The notes beneath the pieces were generated by a model. It saw only the letters and a program-made list of their open reading frames with translations. It did no database searches and was not told the origin of the DNA. 26,221 nucleotides of DNA from Streptomyces caelestis (GTDB taxonomy: Bacteria; Actinomycetota; Actinomycetes; Streptomycetales; Streptomycetaceae): contig NZ_LGCN01000258.1 in assembly GCF_001279005.1 (NCBI RefSeq), positions 1 to 26,221 of the forward strand. Reading direction: 5' to 3'. Numbering within the stretch: the first letter of the stretch is position 1; the number at the start of each line of letters is the position of its first letter. Shown one piece after another: positions 1 to 7,964 of this stretch. Made by a program: the position numbers and the translations under genes.

Positions 1-71
1 GGGCGCTGCTGGCCGGCGTGATCGGGTTCGTCTACTTCTGGAAGGCTGAGGAGAGGTACGGCCGTGGCTGA
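1..71 (+). CDS. ABC transporter permease, C-terminal end only (TagG-like)
   Basis: An open frame enters from the left edge (first whole codon at position 3) and ends with TGA at 69-71. The 22 visible residues are a hydrophobic stretch (AGVIGFVYFW) followed by a charged tail (KAEERYGRG). This is how the last membrane helix and cytoplasmic tail of TagG/Wzm-type polysaccharide or teichoic acid export permeases usually end. The identification rests mainly on the next gene, a TagH-type ATPase whose GTG start at 64 overlaps this frame by 8 bases, the usual translational coupling of permease and ATPase. Too little is present to say which glycan is exported. Confidence 0.6.
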   Translation, partial: ALLAGVIGFVYFWKAEERYGRG

Positions 72-821
72 CACCACCGACGAGAAGATCCCCACGGTCA
101 TCGCCGACGACCTGCACATCGTCTACCGCGTCAACGGCGCGAGGACCGGCAAGGGCAGTGCCACGGCGGCGCTCAGCCGCATCGTCAAGCGGGGCGAGGA
201 GCGGGGCGTGCGCAAGGTGCACGCCGTGCGCGGAGTCTCCTTCGTCGCCTACCGGGGCGAGGCCATCGGGCTGATCGGTTCCAACGGCTCCGGGAAGTCG
301 ACCCTGCTGCGGGCCATCGCCGGACTGCTGCCCGCCGAGCGGGGCAAGGTCTACACCGACGGCCAGCCCTCCCTGCTCGGCGTCAACGCCGCCCTGATGA
401 ACGACCTGACGGGCGAACGGAACGTCATATTGGGCGGGCTCGCCATGGGCATGTCCCGCGAACAGATCAAGGCCCGCTACCAGGAGATCGTCGACTTCTC
501 CGGCATCAACGAGAAGGGCGACTTCATCACCCTGCCGATGCGCACCTACTCCTCCGGCATGGCGGCCCGGCTGCGCTTCTCCACGACGTCCTGATGATCG
601 ACGAGGCGCTGGCCACCGGCGACCGCAAGTTCCAGAAGCGCTCCGAGGCCCGCATCCGGGAGCTGCGCAAGCAGGCCGGCACGGTGTTCCTGGTCAGCCA
701 CAACAACAAGTCGATCCGCGACACCTGCGACCGCGTGCTCTGGCTGGAACGCGGTGAGCTGCGCATGGACGGACCCACCGACGAGGTGCTCAGGGAGTAC
801 GAGAAGTTCACGGGGAAATAG
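64..821 (+). pseudogene. TagH-like polysaccharide/teichoic acid ABC exporter ATPase, frameshifted
   Basis: This is the ATP-binding subunit of a TagGH/Wzt-type exporter for a lipid-linked surface polymer. From the GTG at 64, the first reading frame has Walker A (GSNGSGKST, residues 72-80) and the ABC signature (YSSGM, 162-166), then breaks just after ARLRFS and stops at 592-594. The rest continues in another frame from about 582 to 821, with Walker B (VLMIDEAL), the D-loop and the switch histidine (VSHNNKS). Relatives have about six residues (like IAAAKD) between RFS and HDVL. Their absence plus the frame change fits a deletion of about 19 bases at 580-582, with CCA as possible microhomology. 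An ATG at 594 overlaps the premature TGA and could restart a 75-residue fragment, but that lacks Walker A and cannot work alone. The alternative is a sequencing or assembly error in a functional gene. Confidence 0.85.
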
Positions 822-831
822 CCCGCTGCGA

Positions 832-867
832 GCCGGGCCCCGCCGGAACTTTCCGGCGGGGCCCGGC
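832..867 (+). terminator. Hairpin terminator after the ABC exporter genes
   Basis: A perfect 17-bp inverted repeat (GCCGGGCCCCGCCGGAA at 832-848, its complement at 851-867) begins 10 bases after the ATPase stop codon. There is no T tract, which is usual for strong actinomycete terminators. It separates the exporter genes from the hopanoid operon. Confidence 0.8.
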
Positions 868-908
868 GTCTGCGAAGGAGACGTCAACTCCGGCCGCCAA
901 GCGGAATC

Positions 909-938
909 TTGACGCCGATCGGTGCGTTGTCGTGTAGT
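909..938 (+). promoter_or_regulatory. Possible promoter for the hopanoid operon
   Basis: TTGACG (909-914) is followed after 18 bases by TGTAGT (933-938), resembling housekeeping sigma -35 and -10 elements. It lies in the 297-base non-coding stretch (822-1118) between the upstream terminator and the first translated sequence, where the operon promoter must be unless transcription reads through. The implied 5' leader would be about 170-240 bases. The -10 match is weak, so this is a candidate only. Confidence 0.25.
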
Positions 939-1118
939 GCGGAGACCCCCGCAGTCACGCGCCGTGTCGTACCACGTAAGCTGTACCGGTCCCGAAAGGC
1001 GGCAATCAGGGCCATAATGCCCGACACCATCCAGCGATGCCGCGGGGCGGAAGCCTGGGCGGCGTGTCCGAAATAGTGTGCATTGGGTCGGCAGTGTAGA
1101 ACGGGAGATGTGACGGCA

Positions 1119-1184
1119 ATGGCTACGGAGACTCCCCGGCTGAACGCAGCGTGTGCCGTCCCCGCCCATGGCAGTCCGCGATGA
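1119..1184 (+). other. Possible 21-codon leader ORF coupled to hpnC
   Basis: ATG at 1119 lies 12 bases after a GGAG motif (1103-1106) and opens a 21-codon frame (MATETPRLNAACAVPAHGSPR) ending with TGA at 1182-1184. The stop overlaps the preferred hpnC ATG (1181) as ATGA, the same coupling used elsewhere in the operon. Either it is a translated leader peptide that delivers ribosomes to hpnC, which has no clear ribosome site of its own, or it is the original hpnC N-terminus shifted out of frame by one base. Sequence alone does not decide. Confidence 0.35.
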
Positions 1185-2092
1185 CGCCCGTGGCCGCGGC
1201 GCATGCCGTCGACCCCGAGCGCGCCACCCTCGACAAGGCCGCCGCCGAGAACTTCCCCGTGGCCCCCTTCTTCCTGCCCCGGCCCTGGCGCGACGACCTC
1301 ATGGCGGTGTACGGGTTCGCCCGTCTGGTCGACGACATCGGCGACGGTGACCTGGCCCCCGGCGGCGCCGACGCCCGCCTCCTCGGGGTGTCCGAGGAGG
1401 CGGCCGAGGACCGGCTGACCCTGCTGGACGCCTTCGAGGCGGACCTGAACCGGGTGTTCGATCCGGCCGGCCCCGAGCCGCGCCACCCGCTGCTGCGCCG
1501 GCTCCGGCCGACGGTCCGCCGCCACGCTCTCACCCCCGCGCCCTTCCTCGGCCTGATCGCCGCCAACCGCCAGGACCAGCTCGTCAAGCGCTACGAGACC
1601 TACGACGACCTGCTCGCCTACTGCGAGCTGTCGGCCAACCCCGTCGGCCGCCTCGTCCTCGCCGTCACCGGCACCTCGACGCCCGAGCGCGTCCGCCGCT
1701 CCGACGCGGTCTGCACCGCCCTCCAGATCGTCGAGCACCTCCAGGACGTCGCAGAGGACCTCGACCGCGACCGCGTCTACCTGCCCGCCACGGACATGAA
1801 GCGCTTCCACGTCCGGGAGGCGGACCTCGCCGTACCCACCGCCGGCGCGTCGGTGCGCGCGCTGGTCGCGTACCAGGCGCGACGCGCCCGGGACCTGCTG
1901 GACGAGGGAGCTCCCCTCGTGGGCAGCGTCCGGGGCAGGCTCCGGCTGCTGCTCGCGGGCTTCGTGGCGGGAGGAAGGGCGGCCCTTCACGCGATCGCCG
2001 CCGCCGAATACGACGTACTTCCCGGCCCGCCCAAGCCCGGCAAGGTCCAGTTGCTGCGCGAGGCGGGCGCGACTCTGCGAGGAAAGGGGTGA
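1181..2092 (+). CDS. hpnC: Squalene synthase-family protein HpnC (hydroxysqualene synthase)
   Basis: In the HpnCDE route to squalene, HpnC converts presqualene diphosphate to hydroxysqualene. The 303-residue product is an all-alpha trans-isoprenyl diphosphate (SQS/PSY) family protein. It has the first aspartate-rich motif (DDIGD, residues 51-55) after FPVAPFFLP, a YCELSANPVGRLVL segment (147-160) and the second motif QDVAEDLDRDRVYLP (188-202). It is assigned to HpnC rather than HpnD because the motifs resemble HpnC and the paralogue follows directly. The start at 1181 is chosen because an upstream ORF stops there as ATGA; a GTG at 1151 would add ten residues without a ribosome site. It overlaps hpnD by four bases. 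Confidence 0.93.
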   Translation: MTPVAAAHAVDPERATLDKAAAENFPVAPFFLPRPWRDDLMAVYGFARLVDDIGDGDLAPGGADARLLGVSEEAAEDRLTLLDAFEADLNRVFDPAGPEPRHPLLRRLRPTVRRHALTPAPFLGLIAANRQDQLVKRYETYDDLLAYCELSANPVGRLVLAVTGTSTPERVRRSDAVCTALQIVEHLQDVAEDLDRDRVYLPATDMKRFHVREADLAVPTAGASVRALVAYQARRARDLLDEGAPLVGSVRGRLRLLLAGFVAGGRAALHAIAAAEYDVLPGPPKPGKVQLLREAGATLRGKG

Positions 2093-3039
2093 TCCGGACC
2101 GTGGAGTCGCAACCACCCGCGTCCGCACCGGTACTCGCCGCCTACAGCTACTGCGAGGCCGTCACCGGACAGCAGGCGCGCAACTTCGCCTACGGCATCC
2201 GGCTGCTGCCGACGCCCAAGCGGCGCGCGATGTCGGCGCTGTACGCGTTCTCCCGGCGGGTCGACGACATCGGCGACGGCCCGCTGGCGAACGACGTCAA
2301 GGTGGCCCGGCTGGAGGACACCCGGGCGCTGCTCACCCGGGTCCGCGACGGCGCGGTCCACGAGGACGACACCGACCCGGTCGCGGTCGCCCTCGCCCAC
2401 GCCGCCGAGCACTTCCCGATCCCGCTCGGCGGCCTGGACGAACTCATCGACGGCGTCCAGATGGACGTACGCGGCGAGACCTACGAGACCTGGGACGACC
2501 TCAAGGTCTACTGCCGTTGTGTCGCGGGCGCCATCGGGCGGCTCTCGCTCGGCGTGTTCGGCACCGAACCGGGCGCGCGCGGAGCCGAACGCGCGTCCGA
2601 GTACGCCGACACCCTCGGCCTCGCCCTCCAGCTCACCAACATCCTCCGCGACGTCCGCGAGGACGCCGAGGGCGGACGCACCTACCTGCCCGCCGACGAC
2701 CTCGCCAAGTTCGGCTGCTCGGCCGGGTTCGGCGGGCCGACACCGCCGGAGGGCTCCGACTTCGCCGGCCTGGTGCACTTCGAAGTGCGCAGGGCCCGCG
2801 CCCTCTTCGCCGAGGGCTACCGGCTGCTCCCCCTGCTCGACCGGCGCAGCGGCGCCTGCGTCGCCGCCATGGCCGGCATCTACCGCCGGCTCCTGGACCG
2901 CATCGAGCGCGACCCCGGGGCGGTGCTGCGCGGCCGGGTCTCCCTGCCCGGACGCGAGAAGGCCTACGTCGCGGTGCGCGGCCTGTCCGGCCTGGACACC
3001 CGGCACCTGACCCGGCGCACCGTCAGGAGGCGCGCCTGA
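2089..3039 (+). CDS. hpnD: Presqualene diphosphate synthase HpnD
   Basis: HpnD joins two farnesyl diphosphates head-to-head to give presqualene diphosphate, the first committed step to squalene. The 316-residue protein has the substrate-Mg motif DDIGD at 59-63 (within YAFSRRVDDIGDG), YCRCVAGAIGRL at 141-152, and the second motif with its conserved surroundings QLTNILRDVRED (181-192) followed by GGRTYLPADDL. The GTG at 2089 is preceded by AGGAAAGG and overlaps the hpnC stop as GTGA. A second GTG at 2101 is possible. The adjacent pair of SQS/PSY paralogues followed by an FAD enzyme is the hallmark HpnC-HpnD-HpnE arrangement. Confidence 0.94.
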   Translation: MIRTVESQPPASAPVLAAYSYCEAVTGQQARNFAYGIRLLPTPKRRAMSALYAFSRRVDDIGDGPLANDVKVARLEDTRALLTRVRDGAVHEDDTDPVAVALAHAAEHFPIPLGGLDELIDGVQMDVRGETYETWDDLKVYCRCVAGAIGRLSLGVFGTEPGARGAERASEYADTLGLALQLTNILRDVREDAEGGRTYLPADDLAKFGCSAGFGGPTPPEGSDFAGLVHFEVRRARALFAEGYRLLPLLDRRSGACVAAMAGIYRRLLDRIERDPGAVLRGRVSLPGREKAYVAVRGLSGLDTRHLTRRTVRRRA

Positions 3040-3164
3040 TGGACATCCCGCACTCCGGCGCGAAGCGGCGGGCAACCCTCCGCCGCGCCGCCGCGTCCCA
3101 GACCGAGACGGCCGCTCCCACACCGTTCGAGCGGAGCGCCGGCCGGGCAGGGGAGGGCGCATGA
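3039..3164 (+). CDS. Small conserved-looking protein between hpnD and hpnE (resembles DUF6380)
   Basis: A 41-codon gene. ATG at 3039 shares one base with the hpnD stop (TGATG) and is preceded by a perfect AGGAGG (3025-3030) at 8-base spacing. Its TGA (3162-3164) overlaps the hpnE ATG as ATGA. The product is basic and Arg/Ala-rich (MDIPHSGAKRRATLRR at the N-terminus, GRAGEGA at the end), with no membrane segment or enzyme motif. From memory it resembles the DUF6380 small proteins of Streptomyces, whose function is unknown. Some or all of its role may be translational coupling of hpnE to hpnD, since hpnE would otherwise sit 121 bases downstream. The ribosome site and double overlap make translation likely; the function cannot be inferred. 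Confidence 0.7.
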   Translation: MDIPHSGAKRRATLRRAAASQTETAAPTPFERSAGRAGEGA

Positions 3165-4678
3165 GCCACGGCACACGCTCCGGGGGGCCGCTCACGGACG
3201 GCTCCGTTCCGGCGGGACGGCACGCCGTCGTCGTCGGCGGCGGGCTGGCCGGCGTCACCGCCGCGCTGGCGCTCGCCGACGCCGGGGTGGGCGTCACCCT
3301 GCTCGAAGGCCGACCGCGCCTGGGCGGGCTCGCCTTCTCCTTCCGGCGCGGCGACCTGACCGTCGACAACGGCCAGCACGTGTACCTGCGCTGCTGCACC
3401 GCCTACCGCTGGTTCCTCGAGCGGATCGACGCGGCGGCGCTGGCACCGCTGCAGGACCGCCTCGACGTGCCCGTGCTCGACGTCGCGCGCCCCGAGGGAC
3501 GGCGGCTCGGCAGACTGCGGCGCGACGCGCTGCCGGTGCCCCTGCACCTGGGGCGCAGCCTCGCCACGTATCCGCACCTGTCGCTCGCCGACCGGGCCAG
3601 GACGGTCCGGGCCGCGCTCGCGCTGAAGGGACTCGACCTCACCGATCCCGCCCTGGACACCCAGGACTTCGGCAGCTGGCTGACCGCGCACGGCCAGTCG
3701 GCGCGCGCCGTCGAGGCCCTGTGGGACCTGGTCGGGGTCGCCACCCTCAACGCGGTCGCGGACGACACGTCCCTGTCGCTCGCCGCGATGGTGTTCAAGA
3801 CCGGTCTGCTGTCCGACCCCGCGGCGGCCGACATCGGCTGGGCCCGGGTGCCGCTGGGCGAACTGCACGACCGGCTCGCCCGCGAGGCGCTCGACTCCGC
3901 GGGCGTGCGCACCGAGCTCCGCACACGGGTCGCCTCCGTCTTTGCGGACGGGAACGGGGGATGGAGCGTCCGGGTTCCCGGCGAGACGATCCACGCCGAC
4001 ACGGTCGTCCTCGCCGTACCGCAGCGCGAGGCGTACGACCTGCTGCCCGCGGGCGCGCTCGACGCCCCCGAACGGCTGCTCGCCATCGGCACCGCCCCGA
4101 TCCTCAACGTGCACGTCGTCTACGACCGCAAGGTGCTCGCCCGGCCCTTCCTCGCCGCCCTCGGCACCCCCGTGCAGTGGGTCTTCGACCGCACCGAGGC
4201 CTCCGGTCTGAAGCGCGGCCAGTACCTGGCGCTGTCCCAGTCGGTCGCCCAGGACGACATCGACGAGCCGGTCGCCGCGCTGCGCGAGCGCTACCTGCCC
4301 GAACTGGAGCGGCTGCTGCCGCGCACCCGCGACGCCCGGGTCGAGGACTTCTTCGTCACCCGGGAGCGCACCGCCACGTTCGCTCCCGCCCCCGGCGTCG
4401 GACGCCTCAGGCCCGGCGCCCGCACCAAGGCCCCCGGCCTGTACCTGGCCGGAGCGTGGACCGCCACCGGGTGGCCCGCGACCATGGAGAGTGCGGTCCG
4501 CAGCGGCGTCGGCGCGGCGGACGCCGCGCTGAGCGCCCTCGGCCGGCCCCGCCCCCGCCGTCCCTTCGCCCTGGAGGAGGCGGCGCACTCCGCCTTCCCG
4601 GGGGACACCTCCCGGACCTTCGGCCACCATCCGGAGGAGACCGGTGTCGCACTGCGAGGTGGGCCCGGTGAGGGTTGA
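3161..4678 (+). CDS. hpnE: Hydroxysqualene dehydroxylase HpnE (FAD-dependent)
   Basis: HpnE reductively removes the hydroxyl of hydroxysqualene to give squalene. The 505-residue protein belongs to the amine oxidase/phytoene desaturase flavoprotein family. An N-terminal Rossmann dinucleotide fold (VVVGGGLAGVTAAL, residues 23-36) has the ribose-binding acidic residue in LLEGRPRLGG (47-56), and the C-terminal FAD-closing segment reads GLYLAGAWTATGWPATMESA (about residues 426-445). The start ATG overlaps the preceding small gene by four bases and follows a GGGGAGGG ribosome site. About 50 C-terminal residues beyond the FAD domain are Pro/Arg-rich and probably flexible. Position right after hpnC and hpnD supports the HpnE assignment over a carotenoid desaturase. 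Confidence 0.93.
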   Translation: MSHGTRSGGPLTDGSVPAGRHAVVVGGGLAGVTAALALADAGVGVTLLEGRPRLGGLAFSFRRGDLTVDNGQHVYLRCCTAYRWFLERIDAAALAPLQDRLDVPVLDVARPEGRRLGRLRRDALPVPLHLGRSLATYPHLSLADRARTVRAALALKGLDLTDPALDTQDFGSWLTAHGQSARAVEALWDLVGVATLNAVADDTSLSLAAMVFKTGLLSDPAAADIGWARVPLGELHDRLAREALDSAGVRTELRTRVASVFADGNGGWSVRVPGETIHADTVVLAVPQREAYDLLPAGALDAPERLLAIGTAPILNVHVVYDRKVLARPFLAALGTPVQWVFDRTEASGLKRGQYLALSQSVAQDDIDEPVAALRERYLPELERLLPRTRDARVEDFFVTRERTATFAPAPGVGRLRPGARTKAPGLYLAGAWTATGWPATMESAVRSGVGAADAALSALGRPRPRRPFALEEAAHSAFPGDTSRTFGHHPEETGVALRGGPGEG

Positions 4679-4733
4679 CGAACGCGGCGCGGAGGACCTC
4701 CGCACTTCCGGTACCGCAACAAGAGGAGAGACT

Positions 4734-5807
4734 GTGCCCACTGTGCCCCCGGCCTCGCAGGCCGCTCGAAGGACCGCGGTGGACGTGTCCGCGCTCCTGG
4801 AGCGCGGGCGGACCCTGGCCACGCCGGTACTGAGGGCGGCCGTCGACCGCCTGGCGCCTCCCATGGACACGGTCGCCGCCTACCACTTCGGCTGGATCGA
4901 CGCCCACGGCCGGCCCGCGGACGGCGACGGCGGCAAGGCCGTGCGCCCCGCCCTCGCCGTGCTGTCCGCCGAGGTCACCGGGGCCGCCCCGGAGACCGGC
5001 GTGCCCGGCGCGGTCGCCGTCGAACTGGTCCACAACTTCTCCCTCCTGCACGACGACCTGATGGACGGCGACGAACAGCGCCGGCACCGCGACACCGTCT
5101 GGAAGGTGCACGGCCCCGCCCAGGCCATCCTGGTCGGCGACGCCCTGTTCGCCCTGGCCAACGAGGTGCTGCTGGAACTCGGCACCGTCGAGGCGGGCCG
5201 CGCCGCACGCCGGCTGACCACCGCCAGCCGCTCGCTCATCGACGGCCAGGCCCAGGACATCTCCTACGAGCACCGCGACCGCGTGAGCGTCGAGGAGTGC
5301 CTGGAGATGGAGGGCAACAAGACCGGCGCCCTGCTCGCCTGCGCCAGCTCCATCGGCGCGGTGCTCGGCGGCGCCGACGACCGCACCGCCGACGCGCTGG
5401 AGACGTACGGCTACCACCTCGGCCTGGCGTTCCAGGCCGTCGACGACCTCCTCGGCATCTGGGGCGACCCGGAGGCCACCGGCAAGCAGACCTGGAGCGA
5501 CCTGCGCCAGCGCAAGAAGTCCCTCCCGGTCGTGGCCGCGCTCGCGGCGGGCGGCCCCGCCTCCGAGCGGCTCGGCGAGATCCTCGCCGCCGACGCCAAG
5601 AGCAGCGACTTCGCGAACTTCTCCGAGGAGGAGTTCGCGGCCCGTGCCGCCCTCATCGAGGAGGCCGGCGGCCGCGACTGGACCGCCGAAGAGGCACGCC
5701 GTCAGCACACCATCGCCATCGAGGCCCTGCACGCCGTGGACATGCCCGACCCGGTGCGGGAACAATTCACGGCGCTCGCGGACTTCGTCGTCGTACGAAA
5801 GAGATGA
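4734..5807 (+). CDS. Polyprenyl diphosphate synthase of the hopanoid cluster (probably farnesyl/short-chain)
   Basis: This trans-isoprenyl diphosphate synthase condenses isopentenyl diphosphate with allylic diphosphates, most likely to supply farnesyl diphosphate to HpnD. The 357-residue protein has GGKAVRP (66-72), the first aspartate-rich motif HDDLMD (106-111) followed by RR (116-117), KT (196-197) and the second aspartate-rich region FQAVDDLLGIWGD (233-245). Phe at the fifth position before the first motif argues for a short-chain (C15-C20) pocket, but exact chain length cannot be read from sequence. GTG 4734 is chosen for its AGGAG at 4724-4728; the frame stays open back to a GTG at 4644 inside hpnE, without a ribosome site. 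The gap to hpnE is 55 bases and to shc 117 bases. Confidence 0.9.
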   Translation: MPTVPPASQAARRTAVDVSALLERGRTLATPVLRAAVDRLAPPMDTVAAYHFGWIDAHGRPADGDGGKAVRPALAVLSAEVTGAAPETGVPGAVAVELVHNFSLLHDDLMDGDEQRRHRDTVWKVHGPAQAILVGDALFALANEVLLELGTVEAGRAARRLTTASRSLIDGQAQDISYEHRDRVSVEECLEMEGNKTGALLACASSIGAVLGGADDRTADALETYGYHLGLAFQAVDDLLGIWGDPEATGKQTWSDLRQRKKSLPVVAALAAGGPASERLGEILAADAKSSDFANFSEEEFAARAALIEEAGGRDWTAEEARRQHTIAIEALHAVDMPDPVREQFTALADFVVVRKR

Positions 5808-5924
5808 TCACTATCGGTCGAATAGCCCTCGCGTAGTCGCCGGCCGGCGCCCAGGGGAGAACGGCACCGGCCGACGGCGGACCCACAGCAGACACCACTC
5901 GCAGGACTGCACGAAGGGGAAGCC

Positions 5925-7964
5925 ATGACAGCGACGACCGACGGAAGCACCGGGGCGGCCCTGCCGCCCGCGGTGGCCGCGGCCAGCGAAAACGACACCG
6001 ACATCCCCGAGGCGGCCGGGGTTCCCGACATCGCCGCCCGCGCCATGAGGCGCGCCACCGACTTCCTGCTGTCCCGGCAGGACGACCAGGGCTGGTGGAA
6101 GGGCGACCTCGAGACCAACGTCACGATGGACGCCGAGGACCTGCTGCTGCGCCAGTTCCTCGGCATCCGCGACGAGGACACCACCCGCGCCGCCGCCCTG
6201 TTCGTCCGCGGCGAGCAGCGCGAGGACGGCACCTGGGCCACCTTCCACGGCGGCCCCGGCGACCTCTCCGCCACCATCGAGGCGTACGTCGCGCTGCGGC
6301 TGGCCGGCGATCCGCCCGACGCCCCGCACATGGCGAAGGCCTCCGCCTGGGTCCGCGAGCGGGGCGGGATCGCCGCCTCCCGCGTCTTCACCCGGATCTG
6401 GCTGGCCCTGTTCGGCTGGTGGAAGTGGGAGGACCTGCCCGAACTCCCGCCCGAACTGATCTGGTTCCCGTCCTGGGCGCCGCTCAACATCTACGACTTC
6501 GGCTGCTGGGCCCGGCAGACCATCGTGCCGCTGACCATCGTCTCCGCCGAGCGGCCGGTGCGTCCCGCCCCGTTCCCGCTGGACGAGCTGCACACCGACC
6601 CGCGCCACCCCAACCCTCCCCGGCCGCTCGCACCGCCGACCAGCTGGGACGGCGCCTTCCAGCGGCTGGACAGGGCCCTGCACACGCTGCGCAGAGCCGT
6701 CCCGCGCCGGCTGCGCAGGGCGGCCATGAACACCGCCGCCCGCTGGATCATCGAACGGCAGGAGAACGACGGCTGCTGGGGCGGCATCCAGCCCCCGGCC
6801 GTGTACTCGGTCATCGCGCTGCACCTGCTCGGCTACGACCTGAACCACCCGGTGATGCGCGCGGGCCTGGATTCGCTGGACCGGTTCGCCGTGTGGCGCG
6901 AGGACGGGGCCCGCATGATCGAGGCCTGCCAGTCCCCGGTGTGGGACACCTGCCTCGCCACCATCGCGCTGGCCGACGCGGGCCTGCCCGCCGACCACCC
7001 GCAACTGGTCAAGGCCGCCGACTGGATGCTCGGCGAGCAGATCGTGCGGCCCGGCGACTGGTCCGTGCGCCGGCCCCATCTGCCGCCCGGAGGCTGGGCG
7101 TTCGAGTTCCACAACGACAACTACCCCGACATCGACGACACCGCCGAGGTGGTCCTCGCGCTGCGCCGGGTCAAGCACCACGACCCCGAGCGGCTGGACA
7201 ACGCCATCGGACGCGGGGTGCGCTGGAACCTCGGCATGCAGTCGAGGAACGGGGCCTGGGGCGCCTTCGACGTCGACAACACCAGCCCGTTCCCCAACCG
7301 GCTGCCGTTCTGCGACTTCGGCGAGGTCATCGACCCGCCGTCGGCCGACGTCACCGCGCACGTCGTGGAGATGCTCGCCGTGGAGGGCCTCGCCCACGAC
7401 CCGCGCACCCGGCGCGGCATCCAGTGGCTGCTCGCCGAACAGGAGCCGGACGGCTCCTGGTTCGGTCGCTGGGGCGTCAACTACATCTACGGCACCGGCT
7501 CGGTCGTCCCCGCGCTGACCGCGGCCGGGTTCCCCGTCTCGCACCCGGCGATCCGGCGGGCCGTGGCCTGGCTGGAGAAGGTGCAGAACGACGACGGCGG
7601 CTGGGGCGAGGACCTGCGCTCCTACCAGGGCGCCGCCCAGTGGGCCGGCCGCGGCGCCTCCACCGCCTCGCAGACCGCCTGGGCGCTCATGGCCCTGCTG
7701 GCGGCGGGGGAGCGGGACTCCAGGGCCGTCGAACGCGGCATCGAGTGGCTGGCGGCCACCCAGCGCGAGGACGGCTCCTGGGACGAGCCGTACTTCACCG
7801 GCACCGGCTTCCCCTGGGACTTCTCCATCAACTACCACCTCTACCGGCAGGTCTTCCCGCTCACCGCGCTCGGCCGGTACGTGCACGGGGAGCCGTTCGG
7901 CGAGAGACCGGCCGGGGCGAGGAGCGGGCCGGGGCAGCCGCTCGCCGAGGCGAAGGGAAGCTGA
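5925..7964 (+). CDS. shc: Squalene-hopene cyclase
   Basis: A monotopic membrane enzyme that protonates squalene and cyclises it to hop-22(29)-ene and hopanol. Its 679 residues are normal for the family. The catalytic acid motif DIDD is at 402-405 (inside NDNYPDIDDTAEVVLAL), and many QW-type repeats are visible, for example QDDQGWW, QENDGCWGG, QEPDGSWFGRWG, QNDDGGWGEDL and QREDGSWDE. The first 20-30 residues are low complexity. ATG 5925 follows AAGGGGAAG. The 117-base gap upstream is the largest inside the operon, and a weak imperfect inverted repeat lies in it. The stop overlaps the hpnG ATG by one base (TGATG). Known names in Streptomyces are shc and hopE. Confidence 0.97.
   Translation: MTATTDGSTGAALPPAVAAASENDTDIPEAAGVPDIAARAMRRATDFLLSRQDDQGWWKGDLETNVTMDAEDLLLRQFLGIRDEDTTRAAALFVRGEQREDGTWATFHGGPGDLSATIEAYVALRLAGDPPDAPHMAKASAWVRERGGIAASRVFTRIWLALFGWWKWEDLPELPPELIWFPSWAPLNIYDFGCWARQTIVPLTIVSAERPVRPAPFPLDELHTDPRHPNPPRPLAPPTSWDGAFQRLDRALHTLRRAVPRRLRRAAMNTAARWIIERQENDGCWGGIQPPAVYSVIALHLLGYDLNHPVMRAGLDSLDRFAVWREDGARMIEACQSPVWDTCLATIALADAGLPADHPQLVKAADWMLGEQIVRPGDWSVRRPHLPPGGWAFEFHNDNYPDIDDTAEVVLALRRVKHHDPERLDNAIGRGVRWNLGMQSRNGAWGAFDVDNTSPFPNRLPFCDFGEVIDPPSADVTAHVVEMLAVEGLAHDPRTRRGIQWLLAEQEPDGSWFGRWGVNYIYGTGSVVPALTAAGFPVSHPAIRRAVAWLEKVQNDDGGWGEDLRSYQGAAQWAGRGASTASQTAWALMALLAAGERDSRAVERGIEWLAATQREDGSWDEPYFTGTGFPWDFSINYHLYRQVFPLTALGRYVHGEPFGERPAGARSGPGQPLAEAKGS

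Noticed and set aside
1181..4678. Carotenoid genes (phytoene synthases and desaturase)
   Set aside because: Two adjacent SQS/PSY paralogues followed by an HpnE-type flavoenzyme and a squalene-hopene cyclase identify the hopanoid squalene route; no carotenoid cyclase or crtE-crtI-crtB-type neighbours are present.
4644..4733. Longer prenyl diphosphate synthase starting at GTG 4644 within hpnE
   Set aside because: No ribosome site, and the added residues are not family-like; GTG 4734 has AGGAG at 5-base spacing.
5808..5924. Imperfect CGGCCGG/CCGGCCG inverted repeat before shc as a terminator or attenuator
   Set aside because: Only about seven pairs with a loop over 20 bases; expected by chance at this GC content.
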